From NCBI RefSeq assembly GCF_011752045.1, contig NZ_JAAKXW010000002.1, positions 186,001 to 250,000 on the forward strand: DNA of 64,000 nt. The letters are read 5' to 3'. The notes beneath the pieces were generated by a model. It was given only the letters and a program-made list of their open reading frames with translations, was not told the DNA's origin and made no database searches. Origin of the DNA: Microbacterium hydrocarbonoxydans. GTDB taxonomy: Bacteria; Actinomycetota; Actinomycetes; Actinomycetales; Microbacteriaceae. Positions 9,230 through 17,510 of this stretch are shown here, piece after piece. Both the position numbers and the translations under genes were made by a program. Each line of letters opens with the position of its first letter. The stretch's first letter is position 1.

Positions 9230-10728
9230 CAGGAGAGGGCGAGCGCCGACCAGGACACCGGGGGCAGCGTGACGGTGAGCACGCCGTCGGCGAGCGTCGC
9301 ACCCTCGAGCGCCTTCAGGCCGACCCGGTTCTGATCCTGGAGCGTGTTCTTCGCGTACACGTCGTCATCCCACAGCGTGACGGCCTCGTCGATCGACGAG
9401 ACGCCCAGCTCGGACGCCGCGATCTGGACCTCGATCGACTCGGTCTGGCTCCGGTTCACCAGGAACACCGCCGAGTTCGTTCCGTCGGTCGTGACCACCG
9501 AATCGACGAGCGGCGCCTTGCCGTACACCATCGTGTCGTACGTGCCCACGTCGATGCGCGGCTTCACGATCTCACCCTTCGCCAGGCGCGAGGTCACCGA
9601 GAACGGGAAGAACGTCGTCTGCCGCCACGCGTCGCCGCCGGGCTCGGTCATGATCGGGGCGATCACGTTGACGAGCTGGGCGAGGGATGCCGAGGCGACC
9701 CGGTCGTGGTTCTTCAGCAGCGTGATGAGCAGGTTGCCCAGCACCACGGCATCCGCCACCGAGTAGACGTCCTCGAGCTGGCGAGGGGCGATGCGCCACT
9801 CGTCGTTGACCTCATCGGACGCCTGGTGCTCGTCGAGGTACCAGATGTTCCACTCGTCGAAGGAGAGCTTGATCTTCTTCGACGACTTGAGCTTGTTGCC
9901 GACGTGGTCGGCCGTGGAGACGACTGTTTCGATGAAGTACTGCATGTCCAGCGACGACGCCAGGTACGAGGCGAGGTCGCCGCCGCGCTCCTGGTAGTAC
10001 GCGTGGCAGGAGATGAAGTCGACGTGCTCGTACGCGTGCTCGAGCACCGTGCGCTCCCAGTCGCCGAAGGTCGGCATCCCCGAGCCGGACGAGCCGCAGA
10101 CCACGAGCTCGAGGTCCTTGTCGGCCGCCTTCATGGCCTGCGCGGTGCGGGCGGCGATCTTGCCGTAGTCCTCCGCGGTCATGTAGCCGGTCTGCCAGGG
10201 GCCGTCCATCTCGTTGCCGAGGCACCACATGCGGATGTCGTGCGGCTCGACGGTGCCGTTCGCGATGCGCTGGTCGCTGAGCGCGGTGCCGGACGGGTGG
10301 TTGCAGTACTCGAGCAGGTCGAGGGCGGCCTCGATGCCGCGGGTGCCGAGGTTCACCGCCATCATCAATTCGGAGCCGGTGAGCTTCAGCCAGCGGGAGA
10401 ACTCGTCGACGCCGACCTGGTTGGTCTCGATGGAGTGCCAGGCGAGGTCGCGGCGCACCGGGCGCTGATCGCGCGGACCGACCGAGTCCTCCCAGCGGAA
10501 GCCCGAGACGAAGTTGCCGCCGGGGTAGCGGATCGTGGTCGAGCCGAGCTCGCGCACCAGGTCCACGACGTCGAGGCGGAAGCCGTCTTCGTTCGCGGTC
10601 GGGTGGCCGGGCTCGTAGATGCCGTCGTAGACGCAGCGGCCGAGATGCTCGACGAACGAGCCGAAGATGCGCCGGTCGATCGGGGCGACGACCGCCTCGC
10701 GGTCGATGGAGATGCGTGCCTTGGTCAC
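9229..10728 (-). CDS. GH51 alpha-L-arabinofuranosidase, second copy
   Basis: 499-residue cytosolic arabinofuranosidase, paralogous to the protein at 4163-5686. Acid/base Glu173 (CLGNEMDG) and nucleophile Glu292 (FDEWNIWY) fall at the same positions as in the other copy, and IRYPGGNFVSG is conserved. It starts with GTG, preceded by AAGGAA. Having one GH51 in each of two separately regulated operons suggests different inducers or different linkage preferences (inference). Confidence 0.95.
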   Translation of the reverse strand: MTKARISIDREAVVAPIDRRIFGSFVEHLGRCVYDGIYEPGHPTANEDGFRLDVVDLVRELGSTTIRYPGGNFVSGFRWEDSVGPRDQRPVRRDLAWHSIETNQVGVDEFSRWLKLTGSELMMAVNLGTRGIEAALDLLEYCNHPSGTALSDQRIANGTVEPHDIRMWCLGNEMDGPWQTGYMTAEDYGKIAARTAQAMKAADKDLELVVCGSSGSGMPTFGDWERTVLEHAYEHVDFISCHAYYQERGGDLASYLASSLDMQYFIETVVSTADHVGNKLKSSKKIKLSFDEWNIWYLDEHQASDEVNDEWRIAPRQLEDVYSVADAVVLGNLLITLLKNHDRVASASLAQLVNVIAPIMTEPGGDAWRQTTFFPFSVTSRLAKGEIVKPRIDVGTYDTMVYGKAPLVDSVVTTDGTNSAVFLVNRSQTESIEVQIAASELGVSSIDEAVTLWDDDVYAKNTLQDQNRVGLKALEGATLADGVLTVTLPPVSWSALALS

Positions 10729-10803
10729 GGATGTTCCTTCTGTGGGACGGGCCGGCTGCGACGCAGCGCGACGAGGTATGCGGGTGGGGAAGAGCGGATG
10801 CCG

Positions 10804-11442
10804 TCAGCCGGCGTCGTCGATGCGATCCAGGCGGCGGTCGATCAGCCGCACGGCGATCGCGAGCGGGATCGCGACGCCTGCCAGCGGCAGGAGGACCGGG
10901 ACGGCACCGACGATGACGGTCCAGGCGGCGATGACGACGAGCACGCCGAGTGCCGTCGGCACGGAGGTCATCGGCAGCAGCAGGGCGAAGCGGAGCACGG
11001 CGGCCGGCCGGTCGTCGTAGCGCGAGAGCAGCACGACCGTCGTGATCGCGCTGACCAGCGCGACGGAGGCGAGGACGCCCGTGAAGACGAGCAGCGCGGC
11101 CGACACCGGCCCCTGGAGCTGCGGCAGCACCACGGCATCCGCCGCGAGGAGCGCGGCCGCGAGGCCGAACGGGATGCCGGCGAGGTTCGCCCGGCCGAAC
11201 TCGGCGCGGTAGCGCGCCCAGAAGGTGCGCACGACTCCGCCCTCGGCGGTTCCGGTGAGCAGGTCGCCGCGGCGCAGAACGGCGGATGCCGCGACCGATG
11301 CCGGCATGAGACCGAGCACGCCGAGCCCGAACAGCGTGCCGAGCAGGAACATGAGGTTCACCGCGATCAGCGCCGTCGCGACGTGCAGGACCTGCATGAC
11401 ACGGCCCGTCCAGCCGGCGCCGGCGAGCGCTTCGGCGCTCAT
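10804..11442 (-). CDS. YesL-like DUF624 membrane protein
   Basis: 212-residue integral membrane protein with about five hydrophobic segments, resembling the YesL/DUF624 family. Members are common in sugar ABC importer operons of Firmicutes and actinobacteria; their role is unproven, but an accessory function in import or regulation is usually supposed. The ATG at 11442 overlaps the GH43 stop (ATGA). It lies between enzyme genes, not beside the permeases. Confidence 0.75.
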   Translation of the reverse strand: MSAEALAGAGWTGRVMQVLHVATALIAVNLMFLLGTLFGLGVLGLMPASVAASAVLRRGDLLTGTAEGGVVRTFWARYRAEFGRANLAGIPFGLAAALLAADAVVLPQLQGPVSAALLVFTGVLASVALVSAITTVVLLSRYDDRPAAVLRFALLLPMTSVPTALGVLVVIAAWTVIVGAVPVLLPLAGVAIPLAIAVRLIDRRLDRIDDAG

Positions 11443-12734
11443 GAGGTCACCGCCTGGGAGCCGCTCCACACCACGCCGTGCGCGTCGATGCCGCTGAACG
11501 CGAGCACGGTGCGCGCGGCGACCGGGTCCCAGGCGCCGAAGACGACGGCGTCGAGGACGACGCGATCGGCCTCGTCCAGCCCACCCACGTCCAGCCTCGC
11601 CGCGACCGGCTCGCCGTCGGACACGGCATCCGACGCGATCGTCACCCGCTGCGCCTCGATGAGGCCCGGCACCTCGGGCGCGAAGCGCACGGCATCCCAC
11701 TCCCCCGAGGCCGGCGCCGCGGTGCTCAGCCGCTCGGTGCCGGGCCCGGCGAAGGGGTGCGGCGACACCAGCGGCCACCCGCCCGCGGTCCAGTGCACCC
11801 GGCGGATCTGCGCCTCGTGCTGCGTCGGCGCATCCGCCAGCCGCACGTGGTGCACCATGAAGGTCGCGTCGCCGTCGGTGAAGACGGAGTTGTGCCCCGG
11901 CGCGATGAGCCCGGTGCCGCCGGGGAAGCGGTGACCGCCGAGCACCTTGGTGCCGGCCTCGACCGCCGTCTCCGGCTCCGGCGAGGTCATGTCCCTGCCT
12001 GCGGCATCCCGGTACGGGCCGGTGATCTCGTCGGCGACGCCGACACGCACGCTGTAGGTGCTCGCGAGCGAGTCGTAGGACACGAACAGCACGAACCGGT
12101 CCTCCTCGGCGCGGTACTGCACGTACGCGCCCTCGATCGCGCCGTCGACGCTGGCGGGCCGGCGGGCGATCAGCGTGCCGGTCTCCTCGCGCAGCCGCAT
12201 CCCGGTCTCCGGGTTCAGCTCGACGATGTGGATGCCGCCGAAGAACGACCCGTAGATCATCCACGGCCGGCCATCGCGGTCGAAGGAGACAGCGGCGTCG
12301 ATCGCGTTGTGCGCGTCGCGGTCGTGGAGGGTGGCCACCACGATGCCCTGATCCGTCCAGGGACCGGCCGGGCTCTCGGCGGTCGCGAGGCCGATGGCCG
12401 AGGTGCGCGAGCCGAACGTGGAGGCCGAGTAGTACATGTGCCAGCGCGTGCTGCCGTCGGTGGTCGGCCAGCGCACCACCTCCGGCGCCCAGAGCCCCTC
12501 GGCTCCGCTCCACTCGCGCGCAGGTGTCGGCACCTCGCCCAGGGCGGTCCCGTGGAACGACCAGGTCACCAGGTCAGGAGAGGTGCGCACGTGCGCGCCC
12601 ACCGGGAAGCCGGATACGTCGGCCGCGGCATCCGTGGAGAACATGTACCAGAGGCCGTCGTCGCCGCGCACCACCGTCGGGTCGTGCGCGTTGCGCGCTC
12701 CCCAGCTGCTCGGATCGCTCGTGAGGATCGTCAT
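11439..12734 (-). CDS. GH43 glycoside hydrolase, cytosolic arabinanase-like
   Basis: 431-residue GH43 enzyme without a signal peptide. The propeller triad is visible: Asp18 in AHDPTVV, Asp146 in NAIDAA, Glu201 in GAIEGAY. The motifs GLWAPEV and YYSASTFGSRTS match the arabinanase-like GH43 group, as in the lipoprotein at 8234-9229. From about residue 310 a C-terminal beta-sandwich follows, which the lipoprotein lacks. It probably trims imported arabino-oligosaccharides in the cytosol, side by side with GH51. It begins one base after the permease stop. Confidence 0.87.
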   Translation of the reverse strand: MTILTSDPSSWGARNAHDPTVVRGDDGLWYMFSTDAAADVSGFPVGAHVRTSPDLVTWSFHGTALGEVPTPAREWSGAEGLWAPEVVRWPTTDGSTRWHMYYSASTFGSRTSAIGLATAESPAGPWTDQGIVVATLHDRDAHNAIDAAVSFDRDGRPWMIYGSFFGGIHIVELNPETGMRLREETGTLIARRPASVDGAIEGAYVQYRAEEDRFVLFVSYDSLASTYSVRVGVADEITGPYRDAAGRDMTSPEPETAVEAGTKVLGGHRFPGGTGLIAPGHNSVFTDGDATFMVHHVRLADAPTQHEAQIRRVHWTAGGWPLVSPHPFAGPGTERLSTAAPASGEWDAVRFAPEVPGLIEAQRVTIASDAVSDGEPVAARLDVGGLDEADRVVLDAVVFGAWDPVAARTVLAFSGIDAHGVVWSGSQAVTS

Positions 12735-12735
12735 C

Positions 12736-13722
12736 TCAGGCCTTCGATCCGCTCAGTGCGACGGACTCGATGATCTGCCGCTGGAAGACGACGAACACGA
12801 CCAGGACAGGGACCAGCGCGATGAACGACGCGGCCATGATCAGCGGATAGTCGGTCTGGCTGGCGTAGGTGGCGTTGAAGCTCGCGATGACGAGCTGCAG
12901 CGTCTGCCTCTCCGGGGAGTTCAGGTAGATGATCGGCGCGAGGTAGTCGTTCCACACGGCCATGAACCACAGGATGAACTGCGCGGCGACGGCGGGGCGG
13001 ATCGCCGGGAAGATCAGCGTGAAGAAGATCCGCAGGTAGCCGGCGCCGTCGAGCTTGGCCGCCTCGATGATCGAGTCGGGCACGGAGTCGAGGAACTGGC
13101 GGAGGAAGAAGATCATCACGATGTTGCCGAACAGCCCTGGCAGGATCAGCGGCCACAGCGTGTCGACCATGCCGGCATCCGCGAACATCTTGAACTGCGG
13201 GATCATGATCGTCGGGAACGGGATCATGATCGCGGAGAGCATCGCCAGGAACACGACGTTCTTGAACGGCAGGCGCATCTTCGCGAACGCGAAGGCCGCG
13301 ATCGCCGAGCTGACCGTGCCGACCACGGTCACGCTGACCGAGACGATGACGCTGTTCCAGATGCCGCTGGCGAGGGGGCCCGCCGTCCAGACGCGGATGT
13401 AGGTGTCCCACTGCACCGGGTCGGGGATCCACTGCGGCGGGAGGGCGAACACCGCCTCCTTGGTCTTCAACGAGGTGCTGAACGTCCACAGCAGCGGAGC
13501 GATCATCACGATCCCGCCGATCGACAGGATGATCGTGACGATCACGTTCGTCATGCGGTAGGAGCGCGAGCGGGTGCCGACGGGGGCGGACGAGCCACCG
13601 GAGCCGCCGGCGACGCGGCGGGGGAGCCTGCGGCGGGCCGTCGCGGGGAGCACGGTGGTCATGGTGCCGGGCGCAGGGTCGACGTCCGGGGCTGTCTGAG
13701 CGCCAGGGGCTGAAAGAGTCAT
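12736..13722 (-). CDS. ABC sugar importer, permease 2 of arabinan operon
   Basis: 328-residue MalG-type permease. An unusually long N-terminal tail of about 60 residues rich in Pro, Ala and Arg precedes the first helix. The ATPase-docking loop contains EAAKLDGAG. It is seven bases downstream of the partner permease gene and forms the channel with it; no ATPase is encoded nearby. Confidence 0.9.
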   Translation of the reverse strand: MTLSAPGAQTAPDVDPAPGTMTTVLPATARRRLPRRVAGGSGGSSAPVGTRSRSYRMTNVIVTIILSIGGIVMIAPLLWTFSTSLKTKEAVFALPPQWIPDPVQWDTYIRVWTAGPLASGIWNSVIVSVSVTVVGTVSSAIAAFAFAKMRLPFKNVVFLAMLSAIMIPFPTIMIPQFKMFADAGMVDTLWPLILPGLFGNIVMIFFLRQFLDSVPDSIIEAAKLDGAGYLRIFFTLIFPAIRPAVAAQFILWFMAVWNDYLAPIIYLNSPERQTLQLVIASFNATYASQTDYPLIMAASFIALVPVLVVFVVFQRQIIESVALSGSKA

Positions 13723-13729
13723 GGCTGCC

Positions 13730-14632
13730 TCACTCGATGGAGAACTGGGACCGGCGGTTGACCTGGAACTGGATCGCCGTGATGACGAAGACCAGCAGTC
13801 CCAGGACGACCGACATCGATGTCGCGTAGCCCATCTGGAGGTAGTTGAACGCCTTCTGCCAGATGTACCAGACGATGGATGCGGTGGAGAACTCGGGGCC
13901 TCCGGTGGGGGTCATGATGTTGATCTCGATGAAGATCTGCGCGCCGCCGATGATGCTGGTGACGACCAGGAAGAACGTCACCGGCCGCAGCATCGGGATC
14001 GTGATGTGGCGGAACTGCGAGAGCGCACCGGCCCCGTCGATCGAGGCCGCCTCGTACAGGTGCCGCGGCACCGACTGGAGGGCCGCCAGGTAGAGGAGCA
14101 TCGAGAAGCCGAGCCCCTTCCAGATCGCCATGATGATGATCGCGGGCTTGGCGGTGTCGGTGTTCTGCAGCCAGTTCGGGCCTTCGATGCCGAAGAATCC
14201 GAGCACCTGGTTGACCAGGCCGAAGTCGCCGTTGTACGCCCACTGCCAGAGGATCGCCACCGCGGCGAGCGAGGAGATCACGGGCACGTAGTAGACGGTG
14301 CGGAAGAAGGTGGTGCCGCGCATCTTGCGGTTGAGCGCGAGGGCGAGCAGCAGGGAGATGATCAGTCCGATCGGGATGCCGATCATCATGAACACCGTGT
14401 TGCCCATCGCCTGCCAGAAGTACGGGTCGTTCCACATCTCGACGTAGTTGTCGAGGCCGTTGAAGACCGGGTCGCTGAGGCCGTTCCACTTCGTGAACGA
14501 CGCGTACACGGCGAACAGGAGCGGGTAGGCGATGAAGATCAGGAACCCGAGCACCGGCACCGCGATGAAGGCGGCGGCGGCAAGATGCTCGCGGCGGTGC
14601 AGCCGGGATCGGCGGACGGTCGTCGTGGACAT
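13730..14632 (-). CDS. ABC sugar importer, permease 1 of arabinan operon
   Basis: 300-residue MalF-type permease. The start is taken at the ATG encoding MSTTTVRR, preceded by GAGGTGAC on the minus strand; the longer open frame upstream reads through a strong hairpin and has no family similarity. Six membrane segments and the docking loop EAASIDGAG are present. It is separated from the binding-protein gene by 70 bases that hold a GC hairpin. Confidence 0.9.
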   Translation of the reverse strand: MSTTTVRRSRLHRREHLAAAAFIAVPVLGFLIFIAYPLLFAVYASFTKWNGLSDPVFNGLDNYVEMWNDPYFWQAMGNTVFMMIGIPIGLIISLLLALALNRKMRGTTFFRTVYYVPVISSLAAVAILWQWAYNGDFGLVNQVLGFFGIEGPNWLQNTDTAKPAIIIMAIWKGLGFSMLLYLAALQSVPRHLYEAASIDGAGALSQFRHITIPMLRPVTFFLVVTSIIGGAQIFIEINIMTPTGGPEFSTASIVWYIWQKAFNYLQMGYATSMSVVLGLLVFVITAIQFQVNRRSQFSIE

Positions 14633-14667
14633 GGTCACCTCGTTCTGTGGGACGGTCGGGCTGGTGC

Positions 14668-14696
14668 CCCGGGGCCGGCGCGGGGCCGGCCCCGGG
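14668..14696 (-). terminator. intercistronic hairpin after binding-protein gene
   Basis: An 11-base perfect stem (14668-14678 with 14686-14696, loop of 7) lies between the binding-protein gene and the first permease. Such hairpins commonly protect the upstream message or partly terminate, giving more binding protein than permease (known for other importers; inferred here). Confidence 0.65.
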
Positions 14697-14702
14697 ATTC
14701 GA

Positions 14703-16025
14703 TCAGCCGATGCCGGCGTCCGCGTTGGCCTTGTCCAGCAGCTCCTGCATGCGCGGCTGCACCTCGGCGAGGTAGTCGGCGGCCGTCTGCTCGCCGTCGA
14801 GGACGGGCTGGATGTTCTTGAACAGCTCGTCGTACCACTCGGCGGAGTAGGTGGTGTTCGCCGGGAGCGCGCGGCCGTAGTCGTTCGCGACGTCGAGGAA
14901 CTCCTGCTTGTTCGCCGGCGGAAGGGTGGACTCGGAGACCCAGGTGTCGGCCATGTCCTTGAGGTTCGGGATCTGCACGCCCGCGTCGACCAGCGACTGC
15001 TGCGCGGTCTCGTCGGTCGAGAGGTAGATCGCGAGCTTCGTGGCGAGCTCCGCGTTCTTCGTGGTCTCCGCGACGGCGATGCCCAGAGTGCCGGTCCAGG
15101 TCGCGGTCTCACCGGTGGCTCCGGCCGGGTAGGGGATCAGGTCCCACTCGAAGTCGAGCTTCTCGTAGGTGGGCACGTCCCACGGGCCGACCGGGAAGAA
15201 CCCGATCTGTCCCTGCATCCAGCGCTGGTAGGTGTCCAGCGTCTGCGCGTCCGTGGTGGACGGGGTGACCTTCGCGACGTTCGACATGTCGGCGAAGAAC
15301 TGCAGCGCCTCGGCGAATTCCGGGGTGTCGACGGTGACCTCGGTGTGGTCCTCGTTGAGCCAGTCGCCGCCGTTCGACCAGACGAAGGACTGCAGGTTCC
15401 ACTGCACGTTCAGGCCGGTGCCCCACTGGTCGAGGGTGCCGTCGCCGTCGGTGTCGAGGGTGAGCTTCTCGGCGACGTCGATGAACTCGTCCCAGGTGTA
15501 GGGGGTGTCGGTGGAGGGCAGCGGGATGCCGGCGGCCTCGAACATCGTCTTGTTGTAGCCGAAGGAGAACGGGCCGATGTCCTTGGGCATCGCGTAGATC
15601 GCGCCCTCGCCCATGATCTTCCCGTCGAAGCGGTAGCTGTCGACGCCGTACGCCCAGACGTTGTCGAGGTCGGCGGACGCCTCGACCTCCTCGGTGATGT
15701 CCTTGATGATGCCGGACTTCACGTAGGCCTGGACGCTGCCCGGGTCGACGTAGAAGACGTCGGGGATCTGCTTGCCGGTGATCGCCGCCTTGAGCTTGGT
15801 GGAGTACTCGTCGGCGGTCGTCATGATGATCTTGACGTCGACGTCGTTGTCCTTCTCGAACTGCTCGATGGCAGCCGTGTACGCCGCCTTCTCCGCGTCG
15901 CTGCCGCGGAACATGAAGGTGAGGGTGTCGCTGTCGCCACCGGCGGCGCCTGCGCTCGAGCATCCGGTGATGGTGGCGGTGGCGAGCGCGATCACGCCCG
16001 TCGCGGCCAGGATCCGTGACTTCAT
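14703..16025 (-). CDS. ABC sugar importer, substrate-binding lipoprotein of arabinan operon
   Basis: 440-residue family 1 solute-binding protein. The leader begins MKSRILAATG and ends at lipobox TITGC (Cys22). The start at 16025 is chosen because AGAGGAAAC lies just before it and the leader then has normal length; the in-frame codons upstream add an unlikely charged extension. Motifs such as YAMPKDIGPFSFGYNK are typical of sugar binders. It is first in an eight-gene operon of arabinan enzymes, so arabino-oligosaccharides are the likely ligand. Confidence 0.92.
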   Translation of the reverse strand: MKSRILAATGVIALATATITGCSSAGAAGGDSDTLTFMFRGSDAEKAAYTAAIEQFEKDNDVDVKIIMTTADEYSTKLKAAITGKQIPDVFYVDPGSVQAYVKSGIIKDITEEVEASADLDNVWAYGVDSYRFDGKIMGEGAIYAMPKDIGPFSFGYNKTMFEAAGIPLPSTDTPYTWDEFIDVAEKLTLDTDGDGTLDQWGTGLNVQWNLQSFVWSNGGDWLNEDHTEVTVDTPEFAEALQFFADMSNVAKVTPSTTDAQTLDTYQRWMQGQIGFFPVGPWDVPTYEKLDFEWDLIPYPAGATGETATWTGTLGIAVAETTKNAELATKLAIYLSTDETAQQSLVDAGVQIPNLKDMADTWVSESTLPPANKQEFLDVANDYGRALPANTTYSAEWYDELFKNIQPVLDGEQTAADYLAEVQPRMQELLDKANADAGIG

Positions 16026-16102
16026 TGTGCTGTGTTTCCTCTCGGGAGCTGACTTCGATGTCATCGCTCGGGGGTGGTCCGCTGGAGCGATCTCACTCGT
16101 TC

Positions 16103-16127
16103 TACAACGTTGTACGTAAACGTTGTA
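16103..16127. promoter_or_regulatory. LacI operator pair before arabinan operon
   Basis: TACAACGTTGTA (16103-16114) is a perfect 12-base palindrome, followed by the related TAAACGTTGTA (16117-16127). It lies about 80 bases before the binding-protein start. A near-identical site precedes the LacI gene (17390-17401), which ties this repressor to the operon. Confidence 0.8.
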
Positions 16128-16253
16128 GAGACATTGTGACCCGGATCCGGCGGGCTGTCAATCGCGTCTTCCGCGATGGGAGGCCACAAGCGCATCTCGA
16201 CGGGGGTGCGGGGCCGAAAGCACCCCCGAAGCGGTTCTCCGGTGCGCTTCTGA

Positions 16254-16286
16254 CCCCGCGACCGGCTCCGGACGCGGAGCGCGGGG
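16254..16286 (-). terminator. candidate terminator of lacI transcript
   Basis: CCCCGC (16254-16259) pairs with GCGGGG (16281-16286), and inside GCTCCG (16265-16270) pairs with CGGAGC (16275-16280) around a GACG loop. It lies downstream of the lacI stop. No T run. Confidence 0.4.
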
Positions 16287-16352
16287 CGGTCGGGACAGCG
16301 CGGTGCCGTGCCGGGGCGCGGGTGCGGGGGCGCGGGTGCCGGGAGAGGCGGG

Positions 16353-17363
16353 TCAGGCGGAGGGTGCGGACTCGCGAGCGAGGATGCGGAAGTCGGAGAG
16401 CAGCGTGCGCGGCTCGGCATCCGTGCCGCCGGAGATCCGCTTGAGCAGCGTCGAAACGGCGGTCTTCGCGATCCAGTCCCGGCCGGGGTCGACGGTGGTG
16501 AGCGACGGGATCGAGTACTCCGCCTCGTCGAGGCCGTCGAAGCCGACCACGGCGACATCGTCCGGCACCCGGCGGCCGGCCTCCTGCAGCACGCGCATCG
16601 CGCCGAGGGCGAGCGTGTCGTTCAAACCGAAGACGGCGTCGAAGTCCACGCCCCTGGCGAGGATCTCGCGCATCGAGTCGGCGCCGTTCGCGCGGTGCCA
16701 GAGCGTCGTGTAGCCGACGATCTCGTCGTCGTACGGGATGCCGGCCCCCTCCAGGGCTTCGCGATACCCCTGCAGGCGGAGGGCGGCGGAGCCGATGACC
16801 TCTCCCTCGTGCGCGCCGACGACGGCGATCCGATGCCGCCCCTGGGCGATGAGGTACTCCGTCGCGGCCCGGGCGGCCTCCACGTTGCGCATCGTCACAT
16901 GGTCGGTCGGGCCGTCGAAGATGCGCTCGCCGAGCAGCACCATCGGGTAGGAGACATCGAGCGCGGCGACATCCTCCTGCCCCATCCCCAGCGGGCTGAA
17001 GATGAGCCCGTCGGTGAGCTTGAGGCGGGGACTGCGCAGCAGCTCGAGCTCGCGATCCCGATCGGCGCCGGTCTGCTCCACGAGCACGACCACCCCGGCC
17101 GCCTCGGCCTCGTGGATGACCTGCGCGGCGAGCTCGGCGAAGTACGCGAGGCTGAGGTCGGGCAGAGCGAGGGCGATCGCCCCCGTGCGCCCTGAGCGGA
17201 GGTTGCGCGCCGTGAGGTTCGGCGTGTAGCCGAGCTCGGCGATCGCGGCCTCGACCTTCTCGCGCGTCGCCGGGCGGATGTGCGGATAGTCGTTGATGAC
17301 GTTCGACACCGTCTTGATCGAGACGCCGGCGATCCTCGCCACGTCGTGCAGCGTCGCCGCCAT
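16353..17363 (-). CDS. LacI-family repressor of the arabinan operon
   Basis: 336-residue LacI/GalR regulator with the N-terminal helix-turn-helix TLHDVARIAGVSIKTVSNVI (residues 4-23), a hinge near residue 50, and a complete ligand domain with DFDAVFGLNDTLALG and VPDDVAVVGFDG. The ATG at 17363 is chosen because AGGGGG lies five bases upstream; an in-frame GTG six bases earlier is less likely. It probably binds TACAACGTTGTA before the arabinan operon and TACAACGTTGCA before its own gene, with arabinose or an arabino-oligosaccharide as inducer (ligand inferred). Confidence 0.9.
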   Translation of the reverse strand: MAATLHDVARIAGVSIKTVSNVINDYPHIRPATREKVEAAIAELGYTPNLTARNLRSGRTGAIALALPDLSLAYFAELAAQVIHEAEAAGVVVLVEQTGADRDRELELLRSPRLKLTDGLIFSPLGMGQEDVAALDVSYPMVLLGERIFDGPTDHVTMRNVEAARAATEYLIAQGRHRIAVVGAHEGEVIGSAALRLQGYREALEGAGIPYDDEIVGYTTLWHRANGADSMREILARGVDFDAVFGLNDTLALGAMRVLQEAGRRVPDDVAVVGFDGLDEAEYSIPSLTTVDPGRDWIAKTAVSTLLKRISGGTDAEPRTLLSDFRILARESAPSA

Positions 17364-17389
17364 GAGCACCCCCTGTGTCGCGATCAGTC

Positions 17390-17401
17390 TACAACGTTGC
17401 A
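17390..17401. promoter_or_regulatory. LacI operator before the repressor gene
   Basis: TACAACGTTGCA matches the operator at 16103-16114 at 11 of 12 positions. It lies 27 bases upstream of the repressor start, which suggests autoregulation. Confidence 0.75.
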
Positions 17402-17463
17402 GAAGCTCTGGGCCGCTGCGAGTTCACCCTATCGGCCCGCCCGCTTCACACCGCTGATCCGGC

Positions 17464-17500
17464 GACCGTCCCACGGAGCATCTCGCTCCGCAGGACGGTC
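17464..17500 (-). terminator. terminator hairpin of the GH30-GH43 gene
   Basis: GACCGTCC (17464-17471) pairs with GGACGGTC (17493-17500); after a 2x2 internal loop, CGGAGC (17474-17479) pairs with GCTCCG (17485-17490) around a 5-base loop. It is just after the stop of the large minus-strand gene and before the lacI promoter region. Confidence 0.65.
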
Positions 17501-17510
17501 CCGCTATGGA

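Larger units (their letters stand above)
16026..16352. other. intergenic region, arabinan operon promoter and lacI 3' end
   Basis: 327 bases without a gene. The part next to 16025 holds the operator pair and the untranslated leader of the arabinan operon. The part next to 16353 is GC-rich and holds a hairpin (16254-16286) that may end the repressor transcript. I see no convincing small gene here. Confidence 0.6.

Noticed and set aside
16026..16064. Longer N-terminus for the arabinan binding protein
   Set aside because: It would put 13 charged residues before a normal lipoprotein leader; the ATG at 16025 has a good ribosome site.
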